DNA from: an uncultured Neglectibacter sp.
GTDB taxonomy: Bacteria; Bacillota; Clostridia; Oscillospirales; Acutalibacteraceae
Assembly: GCA_946554335.1 (NCBI GenBank)
Contig: CAMNSA010000005.1
Location: 78,392 to 142,391, forward strand
Length of the DNA: 64,000 nt
Direction: 5' to 3'
The position numbers and the translations under genes were made by a program. Position 1 is the stretch's first letter. Every line of letters begins with the position of its first letter. Under the pieces are notes generated by a model. It searched no databases. It was not told where the DNA came from and saw nothing but the letters and a program-made list of their open reading frames with translations. Below, one piece after another: positions 16,247 through 25,090 of the stretch.

Positions 16247-17725
16247 ATGAAATGCCAACAGATCATCACCTACAGCGCAAACGGAAAAGCTTATCCTCAG
16301 GAAAAGGAGCTGCCAGTCACTCTGGAGGCGGACGAGCCCAGACACCTGGAATCAGGCGTACTCAACCTCTATCCTGATATCACCTACCAGACTATCGAAG
16401 GCTTCGGCGGCGCCATGACGGAAACCTCCGCCTATCTGCTGTCTCAGATGACCCCTCAGATGAGGAAGCAGGCGCTGGAGAAGTTTTTCAGCATGGAAGG
16501 CTGCCGTATGAGATTTATCCGTGTTCCCATGGACAGCTGCGACTACTCCCTGGAGGAATACACCGCCGTAAAAGATCCGATGAAGGACCCGGAACTTTCC
16601 ACCTTCTCCCTTGAGCGGGATCAAAAGTATATCCTGCCCGTTCTCAAGGAGGCCATTTTCCTTTCAAAGGAGCCCATCTCCGTGCTTTTGAGCCCCTGGT
16701 CTCCCCCAGCCTGCTGGAAAACGCCTCCCGTCAGACCAAAAAACGACAAAGCGGTATACGGAGAACTGCCCGGAGCGCCGGAGAAAAGCATTGATTACAC
16801 CACTCCCTCCCGCTGCAACGGCGGCAGCCTGAAGCCGGAGTATTACGCCTCCTGGGCAAAATATCTGACGCTGTTTGTCACTTCCTACCTCAAAGAGGGG
16901 ATCCCGGTAACCATGATGTCCATTCAGAACGAGTCCATCGCGGCCACCAACTGGGACAGCTGCGTCTGGACCGCCCAGGAACAGAAGGCCTTTCTGAAGG
17001 ATCACCTCTATCCGGAGTTTGAAAAGAACGGTCTTGTGGGCAAGGTCGGGATCTATATCTGGGACCACAACAAGGAACGGGTGCTGGAATACGCCCGAGA
17101 GATCCTGGACGAGGTCACTGACAAAATGGTAGAGGGCTTTGCCTTCCACTGGTATTCCGGAGACCATTTCGAGGCGGTGGAGATGGCCGGGCAGAAGTTT
17201 CCGGGGAAAGTTTTGATGCTCAGCGAGTGCTGCGGCCTTCACGCGCCGGGACGCGTGGGAACGTTGGGCACAGAAGAGCTTGGAAAGACGCCCCAGGCTG
17301 TGGAATACGAGGACGCGGTAGACTATGCCCACGACATCATCGGCAACCTGAACGCCGGCATGAGCCGCTGGATCGACTGGAACCTCTGCGTGGACAAAGA
17401 CGGAGGCCCCCGCCATGTGCCGGGCGGCTTTACCGCCAGCATGATCGTCAATGACGATCACAGCTTCCGCACCAATCTGACCTACGAATTTATCCGACAC
17501 TTCTCTCACTATATCCTGCCGGGAGCGGTGCGCATCGGCTTTTCCAGATGTGACAGTCGAATTGAAATGACGGCCGCCAAAAATCCTGACGGGACTGCGG
17601 CGGTAGTGCTGCTGAACAAAGGAAATGAGGACTTAGGCTACGCCATCCGCGTATGCGATAGAGTCATTCGCGTCCAGGCGCCTGCCAGAACTTTGAGTAC
17701 ACTGTTGCTGGATCTTCGGGACTGA
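16247..17725 (+). CDS. GH30 family glycosidase (glucosylceramidase-like)
   Basis: A 492-residue retaining beta-glycosidase. The N-terminus YQTIEGFGGAMTETSAY is the standard GH30 start; acid/base Glu229 lies in MMSIQNES and the nucleophile Glu327 in VLMLSECCG; SPWSPPACWK is also conserved. The C-terminal 80 residues form the expected beta-sandwich. There is no signal peptide, so it acts inside the cell on imported beta-linked glycosides. GH30 includes glucosylceramidases, beta-glucosidases, beta-xylosidases and beta-fucosidases; the bacterial intracellular subgroup points to beta-glucosidase or related activity. Start ATG follows AAAGGGAG. It stands alone, convergent with the NhaC-family gene. 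Confidence 0.9.
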   Translation: MKCQQIITYSANGKAYPQEKELPVTLEADEPRHLESGVLNLYPDITYQTIEGFGGAMTETSAYLLSQMTPQMRKQALEKFFSMEGCRMRFIRVPMDSCDYSLEEYTAVKDPMKDPELSTFSLERDQKYILPVLKEAIFLSKEPISVLLSPWSPPACWKTPPVRPKNDKAVYGELPGAPEKSIDYTTPSRCNGGSLKPEYYASWAKYLTLFVTSYLKEGIPVTMMSIQNESIAATNWDSCVWTAQEQKAFLKDHLYPEFEKNGLVGKVGIYIWDHNKERVLEYAREILDEVTDKMVEGFAFHWYSGDHFEAVEMAGQKFPGKVLMLSECCGLHAPGRVGTLGTEELGKTPQAVEYEDAVDYAHDIIGNLNAGMSRWIDWNLCVDKDGGPRHVPGGFTASMIVNDDHSFRTNLTYEFIRHFSHYILPGAVRIGFSRCDSRIEMTAAKNPDGTAAVVLLNKGNEDLGYAIRVCDRVIRVQAPARTLSTLLLDLRD

Positions 17726-17866
17726 TCAGGAAACAGCGACCAGGATCAAAAAGCCGCGCTTACAAAGAAGTCCCCGACGAAATGCTGAGTGTTCTAAAGG
17801 ACAGCAGTCTGTGAACAGATGGGAGTTCGTCATACAAATTCCATGCTTGCTACGGTATAAGACAAA

Positions 17867-17913
17867 ACCACCCGAAGAAGAGAAAAGCAACTCTTTTTCG
17901 GGTGGTAGTTTTT
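17867..17913 (+). terminator. Terminator downstream of the GH30 gene
   Basis: ACCACCCGAA pairs with TTCGGGTGGT, with inner GAAGAG/CTCTTT pairing, then AGTTTTTATT. Confidence 0.8.
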
Positions 17914-17923
17914 ATTATATATA

Positions 17924-18124
17924 GTGATATTCTGTGCTACGGCACAGAGTGATATTTTTACTTCGTAAAAGTGATATTGAAACCTGCAGTTTCAGTGATA
18001 TTATATTTGCCGTTAAACTGCCGCAGGCAATATCGCTTTGCGTAAACAAAATATCACTGCAAGGCAATATCACTCGCCGCAAGGCGAATATAACTGTCGG
18101 AGTGTCCTTCCGGACACTCCGACA
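17924..18124. repeat. Mirrored GTGATATT hairpin array
   Basis: Four direct copies of GTGATATT (17924, 17949, 17971, 17995) are followed by four inverted copies, AATATCGC (18029), AATATCAC (18050, 18066) and AATATAAC (18087). Each gap holds a short stem-loop: CTGTGC-TACG-GCACAG, TTTTAC-TTC-GTAAAA, GAAAC-CTGCA-GTTTC, a central imperfect ATATTTGCC/GGCAATAT, CGC-TTT-GCG, TGC-AAG-GCA, TCGCC-GCAA-GGCGA, and a 13-bp stem (18095-18124) with loop TTCC. The direct half can pair with the inverted half, giving one large branched fold. Confidence 0.85.
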
Positions 18125-18158
18125 AGTCGGGGACTTCTTTGTGTTATGGAAGAAAGGG

Positions 18159-19778
18159 TCAAGCTTTTTCCTTCTTTTTCCCATTTACCAGCTTGATGAC
18201 GAACAGGGTTCCTACCATCAAAAGCACCGCCACCGGCAGGGCGATGAGGGCATTGGGGAAGAAACCCGCCACCAGGTAAGCGACGAAGCTCACCCCTGCC
18301 GCCGTCAAGGCGTAGGGCAGCTGGGTGGACACATGATCCACATGGTCGCACTGGGCGCCGGCGGAAGCCATAATGGTGGTATCGGAAATGGGCGAGCAAT
18401 GGTCGCCGCACACCGCTCCGGCCATGCAGGCGGAAACACACACCACGCCCAGCGGGTCCGTCAGGGGGAACACACTCAGGGTGATGGGGATCAGGATCCC
18501 GAAGGTGCCCCAGCTGGTGCCGGTGGCAAAGGCCAGGAAACAGCCAATGAGGAACACCACAGCGGGCAGAAACGCCTGGAACGCTCCGGCAGAGCCCTTT
18601 ACAACGGTCTCCACAAATTCCTTTGCTCCCAGAGAATCCGTCATGGCCTTCAGAGACCAGGCAAAGGTCAAGATCAAAATAGCGGGCACCATGGCACGAA
18701 AGCCCTCAGGGATACAGTTCATGGTCTCGCGGAAAGTCATGGTGCGGCGCAGGCAGTAATAAAGGATCGTAAAGCCAAGGGCAAACACGGAGCCCAGCAT
18801 CAGGCCCACGGAAGCGTCTGAATTGGAGAAGGCATCCACAAAAGAGGTGCCGGTAAAGAATCCGCCGGAGTAGATCATGCCGATGACACAGCAGACGATC
18901 AGCACCAGGATGGGCAGCACCAGATCCAGCACGATCCCCTTTTCCTCTTCCTCCTGACCTTCCAGATTGGCGTAGGGATTTTTGCCGGAGAACAGGTCTC
19001 CCTTCTCTCTGGCGTTATCTTCAAAATGGGCCATCGGACCAAACTCCACCTTCATCAGCACCATGCCCACCATCATCACAACGGTGAGGATCGCGTAAAA
19101 GTTGAAGGGAATCGCCTGGATAAACAGGGAAAGACCGTTCCCATCCTCCACATAGCTGGCCACCGCCGCGGCCCAGGAGGAGATGGGAGCGATGATACAC
19201 ACAGGCGCCGCGGTAGCATCGATCAGATAAGCAAGCTTCACACGGGAAACCTTGTGCTTGTCAGTGACTGGACGCATTACGGAACCCACGGTCAGGCAGT
19301 TGAAATAGTCGTCAATAAAGATGAGCACGCCCAGAACAACGGTGGCAAGCTGTGCTCCGGCTCTGGTCTTGATATGCTTCGCCGCCCAGCGGCCGAAGGC
19401 TGCGGAACCGCCCGCCTTGTTCATCAGGCAGACCATGGCGCCCAGGATCACCAAAAACACTAGAATTCCGATGTTGTATCCGGAGGACAGGACACTGACG
19501 ATACCGCCGGAAAACACATGCAGCACCGTGCCCTCAAAGGAATAGCCGGAATAGAGCAGACCGCCCATTAAAATTCCCACAAACAGAGAGGAATACACCT
19601 CTTTTGTGATCAGGGCCAGGGCGATGGCCACTACGGGCGGAAGCAGCGACCAGGCCGTGGCATAAAATCCGCCTTGGGCCTCCGCGCTTTCTCCATTCCC
19701 CAATACCGCGGGGATCACCACTGCCGCCAACAGGATCACGGCAAGCAAGATCCCCTTTACCAGATTGGACTTCTTCAT
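18159..19778 (-). CDS. NhaC-family transporter, probable lysine transporter
   Basis: A 539-residue polytopic membrane protein with about 12 hydrophobic segments, of the NhaC Na+/H+ antiporter family (IFIDDYFNCLTVGSVMRPVTD, ATAAPVCIIAPISSWAA, TGTSWGTFGILIPI and CGDHCSPISDTTIMASAGA). The gene lies under a lysine riboswitch with an attenuator, and NhaC-family members controlled by the lysine element have been proposed by comparative genomics (under the name LysW) to import lysine. Lysine uptake is therefore more likely here than sodium homeostasis. ATG at 19778 follows GTGAGGGAGAGAAC; an in-frame TTG seven codons upstream lies closer to the attenuator. It converges on the GH30 gene across the hairpin element. 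Confidence 0.88.
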   Translation of the reverse strand: MKKSNLVKGILLAVILLAAVVIPAVLGNGESAEAQGGFYATAWSLLPPVVAIALALITKEVYSSLFVGILMGGLLYSGYSFEGTVLHVFSGGIVSVLSSGYNIGILVFLVILGAMVCLMNKAGGSAAFGRWAAKHIKTRAGAQLATVVLGVLIFIDDYFNCLTVGSVMRPVTDKHKVSRVKLAYLIDATAAPVCIIAPISSWAAAVASYVEDGNGLSLFIQAIPFNFYAILTVVMMVGMVLMKVEFGPMAHFEDNAREKGDLFSGKNPYANLEGQEEEEKGIVLDLVLPILVLIVCCVIGMIYSGGFFTGTSFVDAFSNSDASVGLMLGSVFALGFTILYYCLRRTMTFRETMNCIPEGFRAMVPAILILTFAWSLKAMTDSLGAKEFVETVVKGSAGAFQAFLPAVVFLIGCFLAFATGTSWGTFGILIPITLSVFPLTDPLGVVCVSACMAGAVCGDHCSPISDTTIMASAGAQCDHVDHVSTQLPYALTAAGVSFVAYLVAGFFPNALIALPVAVLLMVGTLFVIKLVNGKKKEKA

Positions 19779-19797
19779 GTTCTCTCCCTCACTTAAC

Positions 19798-19825
19798 AAA
19801 AAAAGTCATGACAACTGTCATGACT
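19798..19825 (-). terminator. Attenuator terminator of the lysine riboswitch
   Basis: AGTCATGACA and TGTCATGACT form a perfect 10-bp stem with a 2-nt loop followed by seven T residues on the minus strand, directly between the lysine aptamer and the transporter ribosome site. This is the classical OFF switch arrangement. Confidence 0.9.
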
Positions 19826-19843
19826 CCACCCCGCAATCTGAAT

Positions 19844-20016
19844 CACAACAGCGCTCCGCCCTCAAAGGAGGGCGACAGTCTGTGAGATCTTCTCCCACAG
19901 CCCGGCAAAAAGGGAGCCAGACCAGCCCTTTCACCTCGGCGAACTCCCCTTTCTCCCCTTTTCCCGTCTGAAGGAATGTCAAAAAGGATACTGATGTCAT
20001 TCGCGCCTCTATCATG
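19844..20016 (-). promoter_or_regulatory. Lysine riboswitch (L-box) aptamer
   Basis: On the minus strand the conserved blocks occur in order: TAGAGGCGCGAA, ATCAGTA, GTTCGCCGAGGTGAAAGGG, GGCTGG, GACTGTC and GGAGCGCTGTTGTG. P1 is CATGATAG paired with CTGTTGTG (8 pairs including G-U). Length of about 173 nt fits the lysine element. A promoter lies just upstream and an intrinsic terminator just downstream, so lysine binding should end transcription of the NhaC-family gene. Confidence 0.9.
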
Positions 20017-20027
20017 CTAACGAGATA

Positions 20028-20056
20028 ATAGTAGTGGAAAATTCCGGAAAAGTCAA
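20028..20056 (-). promoter_or_regulatory. Promoter of the lysine-riboswitch transcript
   Basis: Minus-strand -35 TTGACT (20051-20056), 17-bp spacer, -10 TACTAT (20028-20033), about 10 nt before the aptamer. Confidence 0.75.
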
Positions 20057-20109
20057 CTGTTTTCTTCCAAAACAGCCCAAATTCGAGGTTTTGGGCGTCG
20101 GATACTCAA

Positions 20110-20151
20110 AAGGGTCCTTACCCCCTTGCTTAAAAGGGAATAAGGACCCTT
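20110..20151 (-). terminator. Terminator after the mannitol/mannonate dehydrogenase gene
   Basis: AAGGGTCCTTA pairs perfectly with TAAGGACCCTT (11 bp), with a further CCCTT/AAGGG inside, then TTTTGAG on the minus strand. Confidence 0.7.
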
Positions 20152-20181
20152 GCTAACGACTGATTCCTAAAATCATCAAAC

Positions 20182-21798
20182 TCAGTTCAAATGTTCCGCG
20201 AGGGTCTCTCGTACCGCGCCCGGTCCCTTCAACATTTGCTCAAAAAGGGTGAGCACCCGGTCCGCGAGGCCGACTTCCCACAGATCGACGCCGAAAATGG
20301 AGGCGTCCTTCAAAATAGGTGAAGCCTTTTCCTTCAAAGTTTCCAAAGAAGCGCCGAAGCTCACCCCGGAAAGTGCTTCCCGCAAGGCAGAAAGCCGGGG
20401 ATCCGCGCTTACGGAAAAGCTTTCCCCACTGTCGTCTATTCCCAAAAGATACCGCAGCCACCCGGCGAACACCAGGGGAATTCCAATCAAAGAGTCCACA
20501 GAAAGCTCTTCGGAAGCGAGATAGGCCTTCACGGTTTCCCCGTACCGGACAGAGAGCTTTTGGGAGGTGTCAGTGGCGATACGCTGCGGGGTGTCCGGCA
20601 AAAACGGGTTGGGGATCCGCACAGAGACCACCTCACTCAGGAATTTCTGAGGGGAAAGCACCTTCGGGTCTGTCACTACCGGAAGTCCCTCCACTTTGCC
20701 GATGCGCTCACAGAGCTTTTTCAAAAGGGGATCCTTCATTTCCTCGGAAATAAGCGTATATCCCATCAGACATCCGAACACCGCCAGGGCCGTATGCAGA
20801 GGATTCAGGCAGGTACATACCTTCATGCGTTCGCAGGCGTTCACAGTGTCTCGGCTGGTGAAGAGAAAGCCCCCCTTATCAAGGGGCGGGCGGCCGTTTG
20901 GAAACGCGTCCTCGATTACCAGATATTCACACTCCTCCGCGTTGACAAAGGGTGCGGTGTAGGAGTTCTTTCCAGTGACCACCGGCTCCATTTCCTCCAA
21001 ACCATCCCCTTGCAGAAGAGCACAGACAGAGGGATCCGGCCTTGGTGTGATCTTGTCGATCATCGTCCAGGGGAAGGAGACCCGCTTTGGGTCGCTGAGA
21101 TAGGAAAGAAAGCCCTTTTGGACCTTTCCTCTTTCTTCCCAGACTTTCCCAAAGGCCTCCATTGCGGAAAACAGCTTTTCCCCGTTATGCGAGCAGTTAT
21201 CCATGCTCACCATGGCAAGGGGAAGCTCTCCGTTTTGAAAGCGTTCATACAAGAGAGAGGCGAGCCGTCCCAAATAGGTCATCGGCGCTTTGGGACCGTT
21301 TTCAAAATCGGCCTTCACAGCCGGAAGGGGGGCGCCGTTTTGATCCGCAAACACATAGCCCTTCTCCGTAATGGTAAAGGAGGCCATCTGAAGAGAGGGG
21401 TTCCGAAAGATCTCGCGAAGCCGTGCAAAATCTTCCGATCCGGCATCCACTGCCGAAAGCGCTTCCGTCACACTTGCGATGACCTGCTTTTGAGCGGTGC
21501 CGTCCGCCTTGAGGGTCACGAGAATACTCAGATCATCAAAGGGCGAATATGCCCGGGACAAGATCTCCTCGTCATATCCCTCCGCCACGATGACGCCTCT
21601 GGAAACTACGCCCGCATCCAAAAGCTCCTGCTGCACTCTGGCCTGAAAGGCGCGAAAAATATTGCCCGCTCCGAAATGAACCCAAAAAGGATCCTTTCCA
21701 GTCTCCTTTTTCACTTTCTCCCGGGAAAAGCGGGGCAGAGAAATGCCTCTGTCCTCCCAGAGCGCTCTGTTCTGAATCCCCAAGTCATTCAGCTTCAT
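20182..21798 (-). CDS. Mannitol dehydrogenase family oxidoreductase (fructuronate reductase-like)
   Basis: A 538-residue NAD(P)-dependent polyol/uronate dehydrogenase. FWVHFGAGNIFRAFQARVQQELL is the Rossmann start; SMDNCSHNGEKLF, MIDKITPRPDP and the catalytic-lysine-containing C-terminal domain (CTCLNPLHTALAVFGCLMGY) are diagnostic of the UxuB/MtlK group. Fructuronate reductase (mannonate oxidoreductase) of hexuronate breakdown is the best guess from length and the CLNPLHTALAV motif, but uxuA and uxaC are not nearby. It lies 29 bp after a large hybrid kinase on the same strand, hinting at regulation by a sugar-sensing kinase. Confidence 0.85.
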   Translation of the reverse strand: MKLNDLGIQNRALWEDRGISLPRFSREKVKKETGKDPFWVHFGAGNIFRAFQARVQQELLDAGVVSRGVIVAEGYDEEILSRAYSPFDDLSILVTLKADGTAQKQVIASVTEALSAVDAGSEDFARLREIFRNPSLQMASFTITEKGYVFADQNGAPLPAVKADFENGPKAPMTYLGRLASLLYERFQNGELPLAMVSMDNCSHNGEKLFSAMEAFGKVWEERGKVQKGFLSYLSDPKRVSFPWTMIDKITPRPDPSVCALLQGDGLEEMEPVVTGKNSYTAPFVNAEECEYLVIEDAFPNGRPPLDKGGFLFTSRDTVNACERMKVCTCLNPLHTALAVFGCLMGYTLISEEMKDPLLKKLCERIGKVEGLPVVTDPKVLSPQKFLSEVVSVRIPNPFLPDTPQRIATDTSQKLSVRYGETVKAYLASEELSVDSLIGIPLVFAGWLRYLLGIDDSGESFSVSADPRLSALREALSGVSFGASLETLKEKASPILKDASIFGVDLWEVGLADRVLTLFEQMLKGPGAVRETLAEHLN

Positions 21799-21827
21799 GC
21801 TTCTCGTCTCCCCTTTTCGATTCGTCC

Positions 21828-24800
21828 TTATCGCTTCAGGACCTTGTCCAGTGTTTCAAACAGCACAGGAATATTGATAGGCTTCGCGATATGGGCGTTC
21901 ATGCCGTTGCGCAGGGCAGCCTGCCTGTCCTCTTCAAAGGCATTTGCCGTCATGGCGATGATCGGGATCTGAGCCAGGTCACGGTCCGGAAGATTCCGGA
22001 TGGTCCTGCTCGCTTCATGACCGTCCATCACCGGCATCTGAACATCCATAAGGATCAGCTGGTAATACCCGGGCTTAGAGCGCCCCACCATCTCCACTGC
22101 GATCTTTCCGTTTCCGGCAATCTCCACCTGAAATCCGGCCTCCTTCAGAATCTCTTCCGCGATCTCCTGATTGAGCTCGTTATCCTCTACCAGCAGGATC
22201 CTGCCGGTGTGCCGGGGAGGCTTCAGAACCGTTTCATTCTCCGTTTCCTTTGTCTTCACCGTCACTACGGAATCCAGGCACCGCCTGAGCTCAGAGAGAA
22301 ACAGGGGCTTGCTGCAAAAAGCGGTCACGCCCGCCTGCTTGGCCTCCTCCTCAATATCGGACCAGTCATAGGCCGTAAGTACGATGATCGGGGTATCTTC
22401 CCCTGTCTCCATGCGGATCCTTCTGGCCACCTCGATCCCGTTCATGTCCGGAAGGAGCCAGTCGATGATATACACGGAATAATTGTCATTTCGCGTGATG
22501 GACTGATGCGTGCGCAGCACCGCCTCTTTTCCGGAAAGCGTCCATTCTGCCCTCATTCCGAACTGCTGCAGCATGCAGGAAACCGTGTCGCAGGTGTTAA
22601 AGTCGTCATCCACCACCAGGGCGCGGCAGTCCTTCAGCGCCTCGATCACTTGAGACTCTTCCGTGAGCTCATACAGCCGGAAGGTAAACAGCACCCGGAT
22701 CTCAGTTCCTACCCCCAGCTCGCTTTTCACCTCGATCACGCCGTTCATCATATCCACGATATTCTTGGTGATGGCCATGCCAAGGCCCGTACCCTGGATT
22801 CCGCTGATGGTGGAATTGCTCTCCCGCTCAAAGGGATCGAAGATCCGCTCCACGAACTCCTCACTCATGCCGACACCAGTATCCTTAATCAGGAATTCGT
22901 AACTGGCGCAGCCCTCCGGCGCCTCCGGCGTTTCCATCACACGGATGCTGATTTCTCCCCCGGGAGGCGTATACTTTACGGCGTTGCTCAGAAGATTAAG
23001 CAGTACCTGATTGAGCCTTAATTTATCGCAGTAGATCTCCTCGTGCTGGACATCCACCGCATCCATATAGAGCTCCAGCTGCTTCGCGTGGACATCCCCC
23101 TGCACGATATTTCTCAGGCCGTGCAGGATCTCCGGCAGGCTGCAGGGTTTTTCCTCCAGATACATCTTTCCGCTTTCGATCCGGCTCATGTCCAGCACAT
23201 CGTTAATGAGGCTCAGCAAATGGTTGCCGGAGGTCATGATCTTTTTTAGATACCCCTCTACCTGGTCCTTGTGCTCGATATGGTTGATCGCCAGAGAAGT
23301 GAAGCCCACAATGGCGTTCATAGGTGTGCGGATATCGTGAGACATATTGGAAAGGAAGACTGTCTTTGCCTTGCTGGCCTGCCTGGCCTGCATCAGAGCA
23401 TCTTCCAAAAGGCTTTTCTTTTCCATCTCCAGGCGAGTTTCCTCGTCCACGCTGCGAAATCCGAGAATCACGCTTTGGCTGTCTTCCCATTCGCCCAGGC
23501 GCACTGCCTTCATCTGGAAATAGCGAACCTCGCCGTTGCACAAGGTCCGGTAGTTAAGATAAAACACTCGCTTGTCGAAAAGCTCTTTGCTCAAGCCCTC
23601 GGAAGTCAGGGCCTGTTGGAATACTTCCCGATCGTCCGGATGGACGCATCGGCTGAGATATTCCTCCATGCACCGGTCCAGGGAAAGCTCGCCGGAAAAC
23701 ACGGGAGCGAGCATCTGATACCTGCAGTCGTTCATGCGAAGCGCATCGCCGTTTCCCGTTTTGAGGTCGAAGAAGCACACCAGATTATAATCGATGCTCA
23801 GCGCTTCCACCAGCTCTGTCTGACGGCGCTCACGCTCCAGCTTCTCCTTCTCCTCCTGCAGCTTCTGGGTGGTGATGTCCAGAAGGAAGCGCTGATAAAA
23901 CAGCTCTCCATCCTCCTCCACCAGCTTTACATTGCCCATGACATGAAGGAGCTTATTGTCTCTGTGCAGCACACGGTACTCCACGCTCACATTGTCGCCG
24001 GGATTCTGAAGGGACTTGATCTGACGCCGAAGCTCCGGCTTATCCTCGTCCAATACAGAGGCGGCCACCATATCAAAGCCGCTGGCCTCCAGCTCTTCCT
24101 TGGACTCGTAATCCAGAATCTTCAAAGCGGCCCGATTGACGCTGAGGACCCGAGACCCGTCGAGGGTGTGGCACATCACGCCGGCGTCCATTGTGGTGAA
24201 CAGCGTTTCCAGAGTCTGGTTCTTTCGAATGATCTCCTGTTCGTAGTCCCTCTCTTTAGTCACATCGATACCGATACCTACCGTACCGGCTACACTGCCG
24301 TCATAATCGTAAAGAGGAGATTTATAGGTGGTGAGCTGCCGCAGGCCCTCGCCGGTCTGGATAGTCTCCTCGGAAATGCAGGTCTCACGCTTGCTCATGA
24401 CCTCCCGCTCAGACTCGATACAGGCGGGGTCGTCCTGCTCCACATCCCAGATATAGGCGTGACCTCTCCCCTGCACCTGCTCCTTGGTCTTGTTGACCAC
24501 CTGGCAGAAGCTGTCATTCACCTTTTCGTGGATTCCGTCCTTGGTTTTATACCAGACAAGGTTTGGCACGCTGTTGATGGTAGCCTCCAAATACTGCCTC
24601 GCTTCCCAGAGGTCCTTTTCCTGTTTGGAGCGCTGCTGCCACCGTAAAAAACGGAACCGGATCTCTTCCTTCTCCATAGGGAGCACCCAGAGTTCGGACG
24701 CTCTGGAAAAGCAACCGCTGAGAAGAGGAAGCTGCTCCTTTTCCGCAAGAAGGATCACTTCCCCCAGCTTTCCCATTTCCGAAAGCGCCGGAAGAACATC

Positions 24801-24977
24801 CTCCTCCCGGCTGTCTGACAGATTCCAGACCACTACATCTGTTTTCTGCATCGCACCCTGAGGCAGTCCCAGGGAAAACTCATGGGTGAAGTTTTCCAAA
24901 ACCGGCATCTCCCGGATCACATCAAAAGCCGCGCAGGGAGAGCCTGCCAAATAAAACTGTAACCGGCAATGATACAT
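21828..24977 (-). CDS. Soluble PAS-PAS-PAS hybrid sensor histidine kinase with two receivers
   Basis: A 1049-residue kinase with no transmembrane helix. After an unassigned N-terminal region (1-125), three PAS/PAC-like modules (about 131-242, 254-372, 388-512) precede HisKA with SNMSHDIRTPMNA (His547), HATPase with NLLSNAVKYTP and GTGLGMAITKNIVDMMNG, and two receivers: YIIDWLLPDMNG (Asp839) and LILMDVQMPVMDG (Asp978), both with the acidic pocket and a conserved Lys. ATG at 24977 is chosen for AGGAGG at 8 nt; earlier in-frame codons overlap that site. No output domain is fused, so signal must pass to another protein. The dehydrogenase gene follows by 29 bp. Confidence 0.9.
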   Translation of the reverse strand: MYHCRLQFYLAGSPCAAFDVIREMPVLENFTHEFSLGLPQGAMQKTDVVVWNLSDSREEDVLPALSEMGKLGEVILLAEKEQLPLLSGCFSRASELWVLPMEKEEIRFRFLRWQQRSKQEKDLWEARQYLEATINSVPNLVWYKTKDGIHEKVNDSFCQVVNKTKEQVQGRGHAYIWDVEQDDPACIESEREVMSKRETCISEETIQTGEGLRQLTTYKSPLYDYDGSVAGTVGIGIDVTKERDYEQEIIRKNQTLETLFTTMDAGVMCHTLDGSRVLSVNRAALKILDYESKEELEASGFDMVAASVLDEDKPELRRQIKSLQNPGDNVSVEYRVLHRDNKLLHVMGNVKLVEEDGELFYQRFLLDITTQKLQEEKEKLERERRQTELVEALSIDYNLVCFFDLKTGNGDALRMNDCRYQMLAPVFSGELSLDRCMEEYLSRCVHPDDREVFQQALTSEGLSKELFDKRVFYLNYRTLCNGEVRYFQMKAVRLGEWEDSQSVILGFRSVDEETRLEMEKKSLLEDALMQARQASKAKTVFLSNMSHDIRTPMNAIVGFTSLAINHIEHKDQVEGYLKKIMTSGNHLLSLINDVLDMSRIESGKMYLEEKPCSLPEILHGLRNIVQGDVHAKQLELYMDAVDVQHEEIYCDKLRLNQVLLNLLSNAVKYTPPGGEISIRVMETPEAPEGCASYEFLIKDTGVGMSEEFVERIFDPFERESNSTISGIQGTGLGMAITKNIVDMMNGVIEVKSELGVGTEIRVLFTFRLYELTEESQVIEALKDCRALVVDDDFNTCDTVSCMLQQFGMRAEWTLSGKEAVLRTHQSITRNDNYSVYIIDWLLPDMNGIEVARRIRMETGEDTPIIVLTAYDWSDIEEEAKQAGVTAFCSKPLFLSELRRCLDSVVTVKTKETENETVLKPPRHTGRILLVEDNELNQEIAEEILKEAGFQVEIAGNGKIAVEMVGRSKPGYYQLILMDVQMPVMDGHEASRTIRNLPDRDLAQIPIIAMTANAFEEDRQAALRNGMNAHIAKPINIPVLFETLDKVLKR

Positions 24978-25090
24978 ACCTGTTTCCTCCTGTATCATCA
25001 ATTTGTCTATAGAAGCTCCAGAAAAAAGTCCGGACGCTTTCCGGCGTGCGGGAAATAAGGGAGCGATCCTCCCGGATCAAAGCCGTCCCT

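Larger units (their letters stand above)
17762..18142. mobile_element. 381-bp element bounded by 17-bp perfect inverted repeats
   Basis: ACAAAGAAGTCCCCGAC (17762-17778) is repeated exactly in inverted orientation at 18126-18142. Between them lie a strong terminator hairpin (17867-17906) and a mirrored array of short hairpins (17924-18124). No credible gene is inside. It occupies the space between the convergent GH30 and NhaC-family genes and resembles a MITE-like dispersed element. No target-site duplication is evident at the outer ends. Confidence 0.6.

Noticed and set aside
17934..18821. 295-codon plus-strand open frame
   Set aside because: It begins inside the hairpin array and then runs antisense to the NhaC-family gene; composition is repeat-derived.
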